DNA of 64,000 nt. It comes from Actinomycetota bacterium. Lineage in GTDB: Bacteria; Actinomycetota; Acidimicrobiia; Acidimicrobiales; Ilumatobacteraceae. This document shows, one piece after another, positions 17,485 to 26,989 of the stretch. The stretch spans positions 62,001 through 126,000 of the forward strand of contig CANGIP010000006.1 of the NCBI GenBank assembly GCA_947454105.1, written 5' to 3'. How positions within the stretch are numbered: the stretch's first letter is position 1; each line of letters opens with the position of its first letter. The notes beneath the pieces were generated by a model that was given only the letters and a program-made list of their open reading frames with translations, searched no databases and was not told the origin of the DNA. The position numbers and the translations under genes are program-made.

Positions 17485-20400
17485 ATGACCGAGCGCCGTT
17501 ATCCACCCGTTGAATCTCAGCCTTCATTCCCGGCGATTGAAGCGACGGTCCTTGAACGTTGGAAGACCGACCACACGTTTGAAGAATCAGTCAATCAACG
17601 CACGGCTGGACCTGACGGTGCCAACGAATTTGTTTTCTACGACGGCCCACCCTTTGCCAATGGCTTGCCTCACTACGGTCACCTACTGACCGGATTTGTG
17701 AAAGACGCGATTCCGCGTTATCGCACGATGAAGGGTCAACGTGTTGATCGTCGATTCGGATGGGATTGTCATGGTTTGCCCGCAGAAGTTGAAGCCGAAA
17801 AACAATTGGGTATTTCTGGTCATCCCGAGGTCACCGAATTCGGTATTGAAAAATTCAATGACTATTGCCGTACGAGCGTTTTGCGTTACACCAACGAATG
17901 GGAACGCTATGTCAACCGTCAAGCTCGCTGGGTTGATTTTGAAAATGACTACAAGACCCTCGACCTTCCATATATGGAAAGCGTTATGTGGGCATTCAAA
18001 ACTTTGCATGACAAAGGTTTGATCTACGAAGGCTTCCGAGTTTTGGCCTATTGCTGGCGATGTGAAACTCCATTGAGCAATACCGAAACTCGTATGGATG
18101 ACGTGTATCGCGATCGTCAAGACCCGGCGTTAACCGTCAAATTCTCATTGGCAACGGGCGAAAAGATTTTGGCCTGGACAACAACGCCATGGACATTGCC
18201 ATCAAACTTGGCGTTGGCGGTCAACCCCGATATCGACTACGCAGTTGTTGAGTTGAACGGCGAAAAACTCATTTTGGCTGAAGCTCGCCTGGCTTCATAT
18301 GAGCGCGAACTTGGTGAAGCAATACGAGTTGGAACTTTGAAGGGTTCTGAGTTAGTCGGACGGACCTACACGCCACTCTTTAATTATTTCGCTGATACTC
18401 CGTCTGCCTTCCAGGTTCTTGGTGCCGACTTCGTCACGACAGAAGATGGAACGGGCGTCGTGCACATGGCCCCAGGTTTTGGTGAGGACGACCAGATCGC
18501 GTGTCTTGCGGCCGGTATTGAAACAATTTGCCCAATGGACAGTCACGGTTGTTATACGGCTGAGGTTTCTGATTGGGCGGGCACGCACGTCTTTGAGGCA
18601 AATCCACTTGTCATCAAACACTTAAAGCAAACAGGGGTTGTTCTTCGTCACGACAGTTACGACCACTCATACCCGCATTGCTGGCGCTGTGCCGAACCCC
18701 TGGTATATCGCGCGATTTCGTCCTGGTTTGTTGAAGTCACAGCGGTGAAAGACCGCATGCTCGAACTGAATCAGCAAATTACTTGGGTTCCCGAACATCT
18801 CAAGGAAGGATCGTTCGGCAAATGGTTGGCGAACGCCCGCGACTGGTCAATTAGTCGCAATCGATTTTGGGGTTCGCCTATTCCAGTCTGGAAGAGCGAT
18901 GATCCGACATATCCGCGCCTTGATGTGTACGGAAGCCTTGCTGACATTGAACGCGACTTCGGTGTTGTTGTCACCGATCTGCATCGTCCTGCGGTTGATG
19001 ATTTAGTTCGACCAAACCCTGACGACCCAACGGGTCAGTCAATGATGCGCCGAGTGCCAGAAGTACTTGACTGCTGGTTCGAGAGTGGCTCAATGCCTTT
19101 TGCTCAAGTGCATTATCCATTTGAGAACACAACTTGGTTTGAACAGCATTACCCAGGTGACTTCATCGTTGAGTACATCGGGCAAACTCGCGGCTGGTTC
19201 TACACGTTGCATGTTTTGGCGACCGCTCTATTTGATCGTCCCGCATTTTCAACTTGTGTGAGTCACGGAATCGTGCTCGGCGATGATGGACAGAAAATGT
19301 CCAAGAGCTTGCGCAACTATCCAGACCCGATGGTTGTCTTTGATACGTACGGCGCAGATGCAATGCGTTGGTACTTGTTGTCGTCGGCAATTTTGCGGGG
19401 GGCCGACTTCTCGGTGACTGAGGCTGGCATTCGTGAGACCGTTCGGCAAGTGCTTTTACCGATGTGGAACTCGTGGTATTTCTTGAGTTTGTACGCCAAC
19501 GCTGAAGGTGTTTCCGGAACTTTCCGTACCGACTCGACAAACATTCTTGATCGCTATATTTTGGCAAAATCGGCCCAAATGATTGAACGAGTGACTCACG
19601 ACCTCGATGCCTACGATCTTTTCTCGGCATGCTCGGGCGTTCGTGATTTCTTGGACGTCTTAACGAATTGGTATATCCGTCGTTCACGTGATCGTTTCTG
19701 GGAAGGTGACCAAGACGCAATCGATACCTTGCACACGGTTCTCGAAATTCTGTGTCGCGTCTCGGCGCCGATGTTGCCACTTTTGTCGGACACCATCTAT
19801 TCGGGCCTGACTGGTGATCGCTCAGTGCATCTCACTGATTGGCCGACTACTACTGATCTGCCAAACGACGTTGAACTCGTTCGGGCAATGGATCGTGTGC
19901 GCGAGGTTTGTTCTGTCGCCTTGTCTATTCGCAAAGCAAATAGTCGTCGCGTGCGTTTGCCGTTATCCGAACTCACGGTCTCGCATCCTGACTCATCTGC
20001 ATTGGCCTCATTCATTGACATCATCGCTGACGAAGTCAATGTAAAAAAGGTGTCCTTAGCGACCGAAATTACTGGGGCGGCATCTGCTGTGCTGCAAGTG
20101 ATTCCGGGTGCTCTTGGTCCACGTCTTGGTGGGCGCACGCAAGATGTCATCAAAGCAGTGAAGTCGGGCAATTGGCGCCAAGATGGCGAACAAGTCTTTG
20201 CCGGAGACATCGAACTTTTTGCTGGGGAGTACACCCTCAAGATGGTTGCGGCCGAGGGAACAGCAAGTAGTGCTCTTGGTGATGGCCTTGGCATGGTGAC
20301 GCTCGATATTGAAATCACTCCCGAACTGGCCGCTGAAGGTACCGCTCGTGACTTGATTCGATTGGTGCAACAAGCTCGCCGTGAGGCCGATCTAGAAGTG

Positions 20401-20589
20401 AGCGATCGCATCGAACTCACTTTGGGAGTTTCCGAAGCAGTGCGACGTCAAGTTCAACCGTTCATTGATGAATTAGCTCGGGAAACTTTGGCCCAGTCTG
20501 TGCATTGGGGAACAGGGTCTTCGAACGCAATTTTGGATGAAGAAGACATCCATATTGGGGTCCTTCGCGTCGACATGCCCCCGAGATAG
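17485..20589 (+). CDS. ileS: Isoleucyl-tRNA synthetase
   Basis: This enzyme charges tRNA-Ile. The 1034-residue length and the sequence [12 protein letters not shown] fit the longer, eukaryote-like class of IleRS. The HIGH motif is H63-Y-G-H66 and the KMSKS motif is at 604-608. Editing-domain segments such as [16 protein letters not shown] and a C-terminal anticodon-binding region are present. The 50-base gap before it holds a short dyad, CTCAATC (17449-17455) and GATTGAG (17467-17473), but it is far too short for a T-box leader. Confidence 0.98.
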   Translation: MTERRYPPVESQPSFPAIEATVLERWKTDHTFEESVNQRTAGPDGANEFVFYDGPPFANGLPHYGHLLTGFVKDAIPRYRTMKGQRVDRRFGWDCHGLPAEVEAEKQLGISGHPEVTEFGIEKFNDYCRTSVLRYTNEWERYVNRQARWVDFENDYKTLDLPYMESVMWAFKTLHDKGLIYEGFRVLAYCWRCETPLSNTETRMDDVYRDRQDPALTVKFSLATGEKILAWTTTPWTLPSNLALAVNPDIDYAVVELNGEKLILAEARLASYERELGEAIRVGTLKGSELVGRTYTPLFNYFADTPSAFQVLGADFVTTEDGTGVVHMAPGFGEDDQIACLAAGIETICPMDSHGCYTAEVSDWAGTHVFEANPLVIKHLKQTGVVLRHDSYDHSYPHCWRCAEPLVYRAISSWFVEVTAVKDRMLELNQQITWVPEHLKEGSFGKWLANARDWSISRNRFWGSPIPVWKSDDPTYPRLDVYGSLADIERDFGVVVTDLHRPAVDDLVRPNPDDPTGQSMMRRVPEVLDCWFESGSMPFAQVHYPFENTTWFEQHYPGDFIVEYIGQTRGWFYTLHVLATALFDRPAFSTCVSHGIVLGDDGQKMSKSLRNYPDPMVVFDTYGADAMRWYLLSSAILRGADFSVTEAGIRETVRQVLLPMWNSWYFLSLYANAEGVSGTFRTDSTNILDRYILAKSAQMIERVTHDLDAYDLFSACSGVRDFLDVLTNWYIRRSRDRFWEGDQDAIDTLHTVLEILCRVSAPMLPLLSDTIYSGLTGDRSVHLTDWPTTTDLPNDVELVRAMDRVREVCSVALSIRKANSRRVRLPLSELTVSHPDSSALASFIDIIADEVNVKKVSLATEITGAASAVLQVIPGALGPRLGGRTQDVIKAVKSGNWRQDGEQVFAGDIELFAGEYTLKMVAAEGTASSALGDGLGMVTLDIEITPELAAEGTARDLIRLVQQARREADLEVSDRIELTLGVSEAVRRQVQPFIDELARETLAQSVHWGTGSSNAILDEEDIHIGVLRVDMPPR

Positions 20590-20640
20590 TCCAATTTGCG
20601 GGTATCCTGCCCAACCACACGAGTGAAAAGGACATATGCA

Positions 20641-21549
20641 ATGGCTAGCAAAACTGTTAAGAAGCCTGCTCCTGCCAAGAAGTCAACTGCTCAAAAGGCC
20701 CCCGCGAAGAAGGCTGCGCCTGTGAAAAAGGCTGCACCAGCGAAGAAGTCCGCCCCAGTCAAGAAGGCCGCACCTGCGAAGAAGGCCGCGCCTGCGAAGA
20801 AGGCTGCGCCTGCGAAGAAGGCTGCACCTGTCAAGAAAGCGGTGCCAGTTAAGAAGGCCGCTCCTGTCAAGAAGGCTGCACCAGTTAAAAAGGCTGCTCC
20901 AGCCAAGAAAGCGGTGCCTGCGAAGAAGGCTGCACCTGCGAAGAAGGCTGCTCCAGTTAAGAAAGCGGTGCCAGTTAAGAAGGCCGCTCCTGTCAAGAAG
21001 GCTGCACCTGCGAAGAAGGCTGCTCCATCCAAGAAAGAGGCTCCGGCCAAGGTTGCCAAGCCGGTCGCACCAGCACCCGTCAAGGCCCCACCCGCACCTA
21101 AAAAGGTCGCCAAGCCAGTTTTCGTGAAGCCACCCGTGCCGGGCAAAAAGGCTGTTTCAAAAGACGGAATTATCGCCAATAAAGATTTTGATCTCACATT
21201 TATTCGCAGTCAGCGCGCTTCATTAATTGAGCAGCGCGATCGCTTGTTGGGTCGTGCGGTCAGTCTTGAAAATGAATTGGAAAAGCTCATTGAAGAAGCT
21301 GGCATGGGCGACGATCAATTCGACGAAGATGGCGGCGAAGGCGACACGATGGCTGTCGAGCGTGAACGTGATCGCGTTCTTTCTGATCAGGCTCGTCAAA
21401 CGATTGAAGAAATTGATGCGGCACTGTTGCGAATTGAAACTGGTGATTATGGATACAGCACCGTTTCAACTCGTCCAATTCCTCGTGAGCGTCTCGAAGT
21501 GATCCCGTGGGCAATTGAACTCGTTGAAGAACGAGTTGGCTGGAGATAA
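20641..21549 (+). CDS. Lysine/alanine/proline-repeat protein with a cysteine-less DksA/TraR-like C-terminus
   Basis: The 302-residue product has two parts. Residues about 5-175 are a low-complexity tail of repeated A-P-A/V-K-K-A units, like eukaryotic histone H1 tails. The C-terminal part (about 185-302) resembles the DksA/TraR family: a helical hairpin rich in Glu/Arg, then IETGDYGYSTVSTRPIPRERL. In the family this last stretch carries zinc cysteines (GYC..CG..I); here both positions are Ser and no later CxxC is present, so the zinc finger is lost. DksA binds RNA polymerase; here the acidic coiled coil may keep that role while the tail binds DNA, which is inference. ATG 20641 has AAAGGA nearby. 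Similar genes next to lspA are common in Actinobacteria. Confidence 0.8.
   Translation: MASKTVKKPAPAKKSTAQKAPAKKAAPVKKAAPAKKSAPVKKAAPAKKAAPAKKAAPAKKAAPVKKAVPVKKAAPVKKAAPVKKAAPAKKAVPAKKAAPAKKAAPVKKAVPVKKAAPVKKAAPAKKAAPSKKEAPAKVAKPVAPAPVKAPPAPKKVAKPVFVKPPVPGKKAVSKDGIIANKDFDLTFIRSQRASLIEQRDRLLGRAVSLENELEKLIEEAGMGDDQFDEDGGEGDTMAVERERDRVLSDQARQTIEEIDAALLRIETGDYGYSTVSTRPIPRERLEVIPWAIELVEERVGWR
20662..21060 (+). repeat. Degenerate repeats encoding A-P-x-K-K-A units
   Basis: About 400 bases are built from near-identical 15- to 18-base units such as CCTGCGAAGAAGGCTGCG and CCAGTTAAGAAGGC. Several longer blocks recur almost exactly, pointing to expansion by slippage or unequal exchange. The complementary strand shows a spurious open frame of Ala/Phe/Gly repeats, which is only the mirror of this coding repeat. 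Confidence 0.9.
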
Positions 21550-22035
21550 GTGAGTCAAAGCCAGCGCAAGATTCCCAGTCTGTCGTTGTTGATCGCTGCT
21601 CTTGTCGTCGGTATTGATCAGCTCTGCAAACATTGGGCGGTGTCGCAACTCAATGACGGACACACCGTTCATGTGTTGTGGACTTTGCGTTTCAACTTGT
21701 CTTTTAATGGCGGTATGGCTTTTGGACGCGGTCAAGGTTTTGGACCGATCATTGGAGTTGTCGCCACGATTGTGGTCGTCGGTTTACTTCTCTCATTGCG
21801 GCATTCGGGGAGCAAAATCTCTGTTGTTGCCATTGGGCTGATTGTGGGTGGTGCCATGGGCAACATCGTCGATCGACTTTTTCGAGGCGATGCGTGGTTG
21901 CATGGCAAGGTCATTGATTTCATTGACTTCCAATGGTTTCCTATTTTCAATGTCGCCGATATTTGCGTCAATGTTGGCGGGGGACTCCTTGTTTTGAGCT
22001 ATTTGCTATTCCAACCGAAAGTCGACCATGTCTGA
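21550..22035 (+). CDS. lspA: Lipoprotein signal peptidase LspA
   Basis: LspA is the membrane aspartyl protease that removes signal peptides from prolipoproteins. The 161-residue protein has four hydrophobic segments and the family motifs LSFNGGMAFG, GGAMGNIVDRLFRG and VIDFIDFQWFPIFNVAD. The two catalytic aspartates are those in NIVDR and in the second motif around VIDF/NVAD. Start is GTG 21550, directly after the TAA of the previous gene. It overlaps rluD by eight bases. Confidence 0.96.
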   Translation: MSQSQRKIPSLSLLIAALVVGIDQLCKHWAVSQLNDGHTVHVLWTLRFNLSFNGGMAFGRGQGFGPIIGVVATIVVVGLLLSLRHSGSKISVVAIGLIVGGAMGNIVDRLFRGDAWLHGKVIDFIDFQWFPIFNVADICVNVGGGLLVLSYLLFQPKVDHV

Positions 22036-22957
22036 GATCATCACCGAAGAAATACCAGAATCGTTAGCTGGTGAGCGTCTCGATCGCATTGTGTCGTTGA
22101 TGGCCGAAATCAGTCGCGCCGATGCAACGACAACGATCGCTCTTGGTGCCGTTGAACTTGACGGAGTAGTTGCCCCCACTGGCAAGGTTCGTCTCAAAGT
22201 CGGACAAATTGTTGCGGTCGACCTATCAAAAATTCCTCAGCCAGAATTGCCCGGCCCCGATCCGAGCATTGTTGTTGACGTGGTCTATTCCGACGAGCAC
22301 ATCATTGTGATCAATAAGGCCGCCGGAGTTGTCGTGCACCCTGGTGCTGGTAATAACGACAAAACTTTGGTGAATGGACTACTTGCGCTGTTCCCCGAAA
22401 TCGCCGGTGTTGGAGAAGAACATCGTCCTGGCATCGTCCACCGTCTTGATGTTGGAACGACGGGACTATTAATAGTGGCCCGAACGCAAGAGGCATATGA
22501 GGAACTCGTTGCGATGATGTCGCTGCGTGAAGTGAAGCGCCATTACACGGCGTTGGTGTGGGGTCATCCGACTGCACCTATCGGGACGATTGATGCGCCG
22601 ATTGGTCGTGACCCTCGAAATCCGTTGTGCATGGCAGTCGTTGCAAGCGGAAAGCCGGCCCGCACAAATTACGAGGTTCTCGAATCAATGTCAGACCCTG
22701 ATGTTTCCTTGGTCGCCTGTGAACTCGAGACTGGCCGCACCCATCAAATTCGCGTCCACCTGCAAGCCACTGGGCACTCAGTCGTCGGCGACCCGCAATA
22801 TGGCGGAGCACGAATGCCCTTGGTCATCGGCCGGCCGTTCTTGCACGCTGGTCGATTGGTCTTTGATCACCCTCTCACTGGTGAGTCCCTCGAGTTCACC
22901 AGTGAATTGCCCGCTGACCTTGAAGAAGTATTGAAGCGCTGTCGCGACGACCAATGA
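22028..22957 (+). CDS. rluD: 23S rRNA pseudouridine synthase, RluD family
   Basis: The 309-residue protein has an N-terminal S4 RNA-binding domain (SLAGERLDRIVSLM) and an RluA-type catalytic domain. The catalytic aspartate is in HRLDVGTTGLLIVA, and ELETGRTHQIRVHL and GDPQYGG are typical. The family makes pseudouridines in 23S rRNA; the exact sites cannot be read from sequence. It sits directly after lspA, a common arrangement in Gram-positive bacteria. Confidence 0.93.
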   Translation: MSEIITEEIPESLAGERLDRIVSLMAEISRADATTTIALGAVELDGVVAPTGKVRLKVGQIVAVDLSKIPQPELPGPDPSIVVDVVYSDEHIIVINKAAGVVVHPGAGNNDKTLVNGLLALFPEIAGVGEEHRPGIVHRLDVGTTGLLIVARTQEAYEELVAMMSLREVKRHYTALVWGHPTAPIGTIDAPIGRDPRNPLCMAVVASGKPARTNYEVLESMSDPDVSLVACELETGRTHQIRVHLQATGHSVVGDPQYGGARMPLVIGRPFLHAGRLVFDHPLTGESLEFTSELPADLEEVLKRCRDDQ

Positions 22958-22984
22958 ACTGCTAGGGTGCAGTCGACCGTGAAG

Positions 22985-23002
22985 TGAGTCCCGTGAGGCT
23001 CA
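22985..23002 (+). promoter_or_regulatory. PyrR-binding RNA box before pyrR
   Basis: The sequence AGTCCCGTGAGGCT at 22987-23000 fits the PyrR binding-loop consensus ARUCCNGNGAGGYU at every position. It is closed by the short stem TGAG (22985-22988) and CTCA (22999-23002). The ribosome site GGAGG follows at 23006-23010, only four bases away, and ATG is at 23016. There is no room for a terminator, so bound PyrR probably blocks ribosome access, as reported for mycobacterial pyr leaders. A -10-like TAGGGT at 22963-22968 would give a leader of about 40 bases. Confidence 0.85.
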
Positions 23003-23015
23003 TACGGAGGACAAC

Positions 23016-23594
23016 ATGAATCAAGCGTCGGGCGACCGCCCCAACAAAAGTCTGAATACTGTGCCGAACCAGGTCTTGGTGCTCGGTCAAGCCGATATCA
23101 ATCGTGCGATTACTCGAATTGCCCATGAAATCATTGAACGCAATCGCGGTCTCGATGGTGTTGTCATCGTCGGTTTGCAACGTGGTGGGGTGTGGCTCGC
23201 TGAACGACTCGTTTCTACGATTAACCAGATTGAAGGCGAAACCAGTCCGTCGATTCCTCTCGGAAAACTAGATGTCTCACTGTTTCGCGATGACATCAGT
23301 TTGCGTCCAGTCACTCCGGTGACAGTCACCGACATTCCTGCCGATCTTGCCGGATCAAAAGTTGTCCTTGTTGACGACGTGTTGTTTACGGGACGAACCG
23401 TTCGCGCTGCGCTTGACGCGCTCAATCAATATGGTCGACCGTCTTCGGTGCAACTCGCAGTCATGATTGATCGAGGTCACCGTGAGTTGCCCATTCGCCC
23501 CGACTACGTGGGTAAGAACCTCCCAACTGGCCGTGACGAAGACGTGCTGGTATCGCCCGAGGGTGTGACCTTGTCAAAGAAGGTGAACTCATGA
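23016..23594 (+). CDS. pyrR: Bifunctional pyrimidine regulator / uracil phosphoribosyltransferase PyrR
   Basis: PyrR senses UMP/UTP, binds pyr mRNA and often has uracil phosphoribosyltransferase activity. The 192-residue protein has the PRPP loop VLVDDVLFTGRTVRAAL and ends with RGHRELPIRPDYVGKNLPT, a typical PyrR segment. It leads the operon pyrR-pyrB-pyrC-carA-carB-pyrD, and a match to its RNA target lies just before its own start. The stop overlaps pyrB (ATGA). Confidence 0.97.
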   Translation: MNQASGDRPNKSLNTVPNQVLVLGQADINRAITRIAHEIIERNRGLDGVVIVGLQRGGVWLAERLVSTINQIEGETSPSIPLGKLDVSLFRDDISLRPVTPVTVTDIPADLAGSKVVLVDDVLFTGRTVRAALDALNQYGRPSSVQLAVMIDRGHRELPIRPDYVGKNLPTGRDEDVLVSPEGVTLSKKVNS

Positions 23595-24541
23595 AGCACT
23601 TACGCAGCATCCCCGAACTTGGTGTTGACGGGATTGTGCGAATTCTGTGTTTGGCCAATCACATGGCCGAAGTCAATCGACGCCCAGTGCCCAAGGTTCC
23701 TGCGCTGAATGGTCGCACGGTGGTCAGTTTGTTCTTTGAAGACTCAACGCGGACACGCATCAGTTTTGAAACGGCGGCCAAACGTCTGTCGGCCGACACA
23801 ATGACTTTTAGTGTGTCAACGTCAAGCGTGAATAAGGGCGAGAGCTTGAAAGACACAATTGAAACGGTGAGCGCAATGGGCGTTGCGGCTTTTGTCGTGC
23901 GGCATAAAACAAGCGGCATTCCGTGGCAACTGAGCGAATGGACCGATGCCTCAATTATCAACGCCGGCGATGGATGGCATCAACACCCAACTCAAGCGTT
24001 GCTCGACAGTTTCACAATCATGTCGTCGTTGGGTCGGATGCCAAGCAGTGACTGTTTGCAAGGTCTGACCATCGGAATTGTCGGCGATATTCGTCACAGC
24101 CGAGTTGCTCGTAGCGATATTCAAGCGTTTACGGCCCTTGGTGCCAAAGTTGTTTTGGTTGCGCCACGAACATTGTTACCGCCAGAAGTTGAAGGTTGGC
24201 CAGTATCAATTTCGTCGTCGCTCGATGATGTCATCGGCGAACTCGATGTGCTGTACATGTTGCGTATGCAGCGCGAACGAATGAACGAAGCTTTGGTACC
24301 GCACCTCGGGGAGTATTCGGCACGTTATGGCCTTGATGAACGACGCGCCAAAATGTTGCCAGACCACGCGCTACTCATGCACCCAGGTCCGATGAATCGC
24401 GGTGTGGAGATGTTGATCGACCCAGCGTCAATGCCGAACAACATGATTACGCAGCAAGTTGCCAATGGAGTATCAATACGAATGGCAGTTCTTTTTGATG
24501 TCTTAGGTGGAGCCGAAACTGGAGCAGGAGTCGTGTCATGA
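23591..24541 (+). CDS. pyrB: Aspartate carbamoyltransferase catalytic subunit
   Basis: This enzyme joins carbamoyl phosphate and aspartate to make N-carbamoylaspartate. The 316-residue protein has the carbamoyl-phosphate site FEDSTRTRISFE, the HQHPTQALLD motif preceded by INAGDGW, and the aspartate-binding LLMHPGPMNRG. No regulatory chain PyrI is encoded nearby, as expected outside Enterobacteria. It overlaps pyrR and pyrC. Confidence 0.98.
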   Translation: MKHLRSIPELGVDGIVRILCLANHMAEVNRRPVPKVPALNGRTVVSLFFEDSTRTRISFETAAKRLSADTMTFSVSTSSVNKGESLKDTIETVSAMGVAAFVVRHKTSGIPWQLSEWTDASIINAGDGWHQHPTQALLDSFTIMSSLGRMPSSDCLQGLTIGIVGDIRHSRVARSDIQAFTALGAKVVLVAPRTLLPPEVEGWPVSISSSLDDVIGELDVLYMLRMQRERMNEALVPHLGEYSARYGLDERRAKMLPDHALLMHPGPMNRGVEMLIDPASMPNNMITQQVANGVSIRMAVLFDVLGGAETGAGVVS

Positions 24542-25845
24542 AGGAAGTGCAAGTCATCAATATTCGCGGTGGTCGCATTCTTGACGAAACCACCGACGCG
24601 CAAGGACGGCTTGCCGATATTCATATTGCTGGCGGCGTGATTACCGAAGTTGTCGACGCCGGATCAAAGTTGCCGAAAGCCGATATTGATCTTGATGCAA
24701 CAAATTGTTTTGTCTCTCCCGGATTCGTTGATCTCCATGTGCATTTGCGTGAGCCAGGTCGTGAAGAGTCAGAAACGATTGAAACAGGCAGTCGGGCCGC
24801 GGCGTTAGGCGGTTTCACTGCTGTTGTTGCGATGCCAAATACCGAACCGTCGCAAGATTCACGCATTGTGGTTGAGTTCGTTCGTGCACAAGGCGAACGT
24901 GCCGGACTGTGTGAAGTCATTCCTTCCGCATGCATCACGGTTGGTCGGGCCGGGCAAGCTTTGGCGCCGTATGGCGAACTTCGCGATGCTGGAGTCACGT
25001 TGTTTACCGATGACGGCAATGGCGTACAAGATCCGCTCTTAATGCGCCGGGCACTTGAATACGCTCGCGATCTCGACATCACGCTTGCACAGCATTGTGA
25101 AGTGAGCAGTTTGACTGTCGGAGCTGTCATGCATGAAGGATCGTGTTGTAGTCATCTTGGTTTGCCAGGTTGGCCAGCAATCGCTGAAGAACTGATGGTG
25201 CATCGAGATATCGAACTCGTGCGCCTCACGGGTTCGCGCATTCACTTCTTGCATTTGTCAACCGAACGCAGTGTCGAGATGGTGCGCCACGCTAAGGCCG
25301 AAGGTTTGCCGATCACCGCTGAAGCCACACCACATCACTTCACATTGACTGATGAGGCACTACGTAGTTTCGATCCGGTTTTTAAAGTGAATCCTCCATT
25401 GCGCACGCCGGCCGATATTGCTGCACTCAAGGAAGGTTTACGTGACGGCACAATCGATGCCATCGCGACCGATCACGCGCCCCACGCGAGTCACCTCAAA
25501 GAACAACCGCTAGATCAAGCTCCGCCAGGGATGCTCGGTCTCGAAACCGCTCTGTCATTGTCATTGTCAGAACTGAACATGGACGCCCAGGCAGTAGTGG
25601 CAGCGCTCAGTTGGAAACCGGCGCGCATCGCTGGAGTCGGCGATCGTCACGGTCGTCCTGTCGCAGTTGGCGAGTCCGCCAACTTGGCAATTTTTGATCC
25701 GACTTGTGAATGGGTCGTCGATCGTGACGTGCTGGCCAGCAAGAGCAAAAATACGCCGTATCACGGTCGAACAGTGTGCGGCAAGGTTCGCCACACGGTC
25801 TTTTCGGGTCAAGTTGTGGTTCGCGACGGGGTTGCGCAGCGATGA
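24538..25845 (+). CDS. pyrC: Dihydroorotase
   Basis: Dihydroorotase closes carbamoylaspartate to dihydroorotate. The 435-residue class I enzyme has the metal-binding FVDLHVHLREPG, the later histidines in LAQHCE and FLHLST, and the catalytic IATDHAPH. The length fits class I. It is the third gene of the operon, overlaps pyrB by four bases and is followed by a 51-base gap that holds an ARG box in front of carA. Confidence 0.97.
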   Translation: MKEVQVINIRGGRILDETTDAQGRLADIHIAGGVITEVVDAGSKLPKADIDLDATNCFVSPGFVDLHVHLREPGREESETIETGSRAAALGGFTAVVAMPNTEPSQDSRIVVEFVRAQGERAGLCEVIPSACITVGRAGQALAPYGELRDAGVTLFTDDGNGVQDPLLMRRALEYARDLDITLAQHCEVSSLTVGAVMHEGSCCSHLGLPGWPAIAEELMVHRDIELVRLTGSRIHFLHLSTERSVEMVRHAKAEGLPITAEATPHHFTLTDEALRSFDPVFKVNPPLRTPADIAALKEGLRDGTIDAIATDHAPHASHLKEQPLDQAPPGMLGLETALSLSLSELNMDAQAVVAALSWKPARIAGVGDRHGRPVAVGESANLAIFDPTCEWVVDRDVLASKSKNTPYHGRTVCGKVRHTVFSGQVVVRDGVAQR

Positions 25846-25874
25846 TTGGGCAGATTGTTAATAATACACTAGAG

Positions 25875-25888
25875 TGCATAAATATGCA
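25875..25888 (+). promoter_or_regulatory. ARG box (ArgR operator) upstream of carA
   Basis: TGCATAAATATGCA fits the ArgR consensus TGNATNNNNATNCA, and its outer five-base arms are perfectly complementary. It lies in the AT-rich gap between pyrC and carA, about 10 bases before the first carA start. The AT-rich TTAATAATACACT just upstream could be a -10 region. CarAB supplies carbamoyl phosphate to both pyrimidines and arginine, so arginine control of an internal carAB promoter makes sense. An argR gene is present at 59825. Confidence 0.7.
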
Positions 25889-25902
25889 GAACAGGGATGA
25901 TG

Positions 25903-26988
25903 ATGGCAATTCGTGAAGCAGCGCTCGTGCTCGCTGATGGGAGCGTGTTTGAAGGAGAGGCCATCGGCGCTGCGGCACCAAGCGGTATCTCAACGGGCGA
26001 AGTTGTCTTTAACACCGTCTTAAGTGGCTATCAAGAAGTGGTGACCGACCCGAGTTACGCCGGACAGATCATTACGTTCACGTATCCACATATCGGTAAT
26101 TACGGAACGACTTCAGCCGATGATGAATCGCGTCGACCATTTTGCCGTGGTGTCATTGTTCGTGATTTAGCCCGTCGACATAGCAACTTTCGTGCTGCAC
26201 AAAGTCTCAACGAATTACTGCAGAAGAGTGGCGTTGCTGGGATCGCCGGAATTGATACTCGTCGACTCACGAGAATCTTGCGTGATACGGGGGCCATGCC
26301 TGGAGCGTTCGGTACTGCTTCGCAAAGTGACTTGCTTGCTGCTGCTCGTGCTGAAAAAGGCACTGATGGAATAGACCTTGTTGCGACTGTAACGACGGAC
26401 AAGCCGTACTCATTCGGAAATGGTCCGCTGAAAGTTGTGGCCTACGACTTCGGAATTAAAACAACGATTTTGCGATGCTTGTCAGAGATCGCCACGATCG
26501 AAGTTGTTCCTGCATCAACGACAGCTGCTGAAGTAATGGCTCGTCAGCCTCATGGTGTGTTCCTGTCAAATGGTCCAGGAGACCCAGCTGCAGTTCCGTA
26601 TGCCGTCGACGCAATTCGTGATCTTGTTGGCCAGGTGCCTCTCTTCGGTATTTGTCTCGGCCATCAATTGCTCAGTCGTGCACTTGGTGGCACGACCTAC
26701 AAATTGCCATTTGGACATCATGGCGGCAATCATCCGGTCCAACATCTCGCATCGGGCCACGTTGAAATCACGAGTCAAAATCACAACTTCTGCGTTGACG
26801 CCGAAAGTTTGGGTGGGCGAGTGGCTGTGACTCACCTCAACCTCAACGACCAGACCAACGAAGGGATGCGAGTACTCGACGCGCCGGCATTCAGTGTGCA
26901 ATATCACCCCGAGGCTGGGCCAGGACCACATGACAGCCGTTACCTCTTTGAACAATTTGCACAACTGATGCAGAACGGAACCTTCTGA
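25903..26988 (+). CDS. carA: Carbamoyl-phosphate synthase small subunit
   Basis: CarA is the glutaminase half of carbamoyl-phosphate synthase and passes ammonia to CarB. The protein has the N-terminal CPSase_sm domain ([48 protein letters not shown]) and a C-terminal class I amidotransferase domain. The nucleophile is the Cys in [16 protein letters not shown], and the partner residues are in [14 protein letters not shown]. Three ATG codons stand in a row at 25897, 25900 and 25903; AGGG at 25893-25896 is best spaced for the third, giving 361 residues. Confidence 0.97.
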   Translation: MAIREAALVLADGSVFEGEAIGAAAPSGISTGEVVFNTVLSGYQEVVTDPSYAGQIITFTYPHIGNYGTTSADDESRRPFCRGVIVRDLARRHSNFRAAQSLNELLQKSGVAGIAGIDTRRLTRILRDTGAMPGAFGTASQSDLLAAARAEKGTDGIDLVATVTTDKPYSFGNGPLKVVAYDFGIKTTILRCLSEIATIEVVPASTTAAEVMARQPHGVFLSNGPGDPAAVPYAVDAIRDLVGQVPLFGICLGHQLLSRALGGTTYKLPFGHHGGNHPVQHLASGHVEITSQNHNFCVDAESLGGRVAVTHLNLNDQTNEGMRVLDAPAFSVQYHPEAGPGPHDSRYLFEQFAQLMQNGTF

Positions 26989-26989
26989 C

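Noticed and set aside
20691-21197. Minus-strand frame of Ala/Phe/Gly/Thr repeats
   Set aside because: It mirrors the lysine-rich coding repeats on the plus strand and has no own signals.
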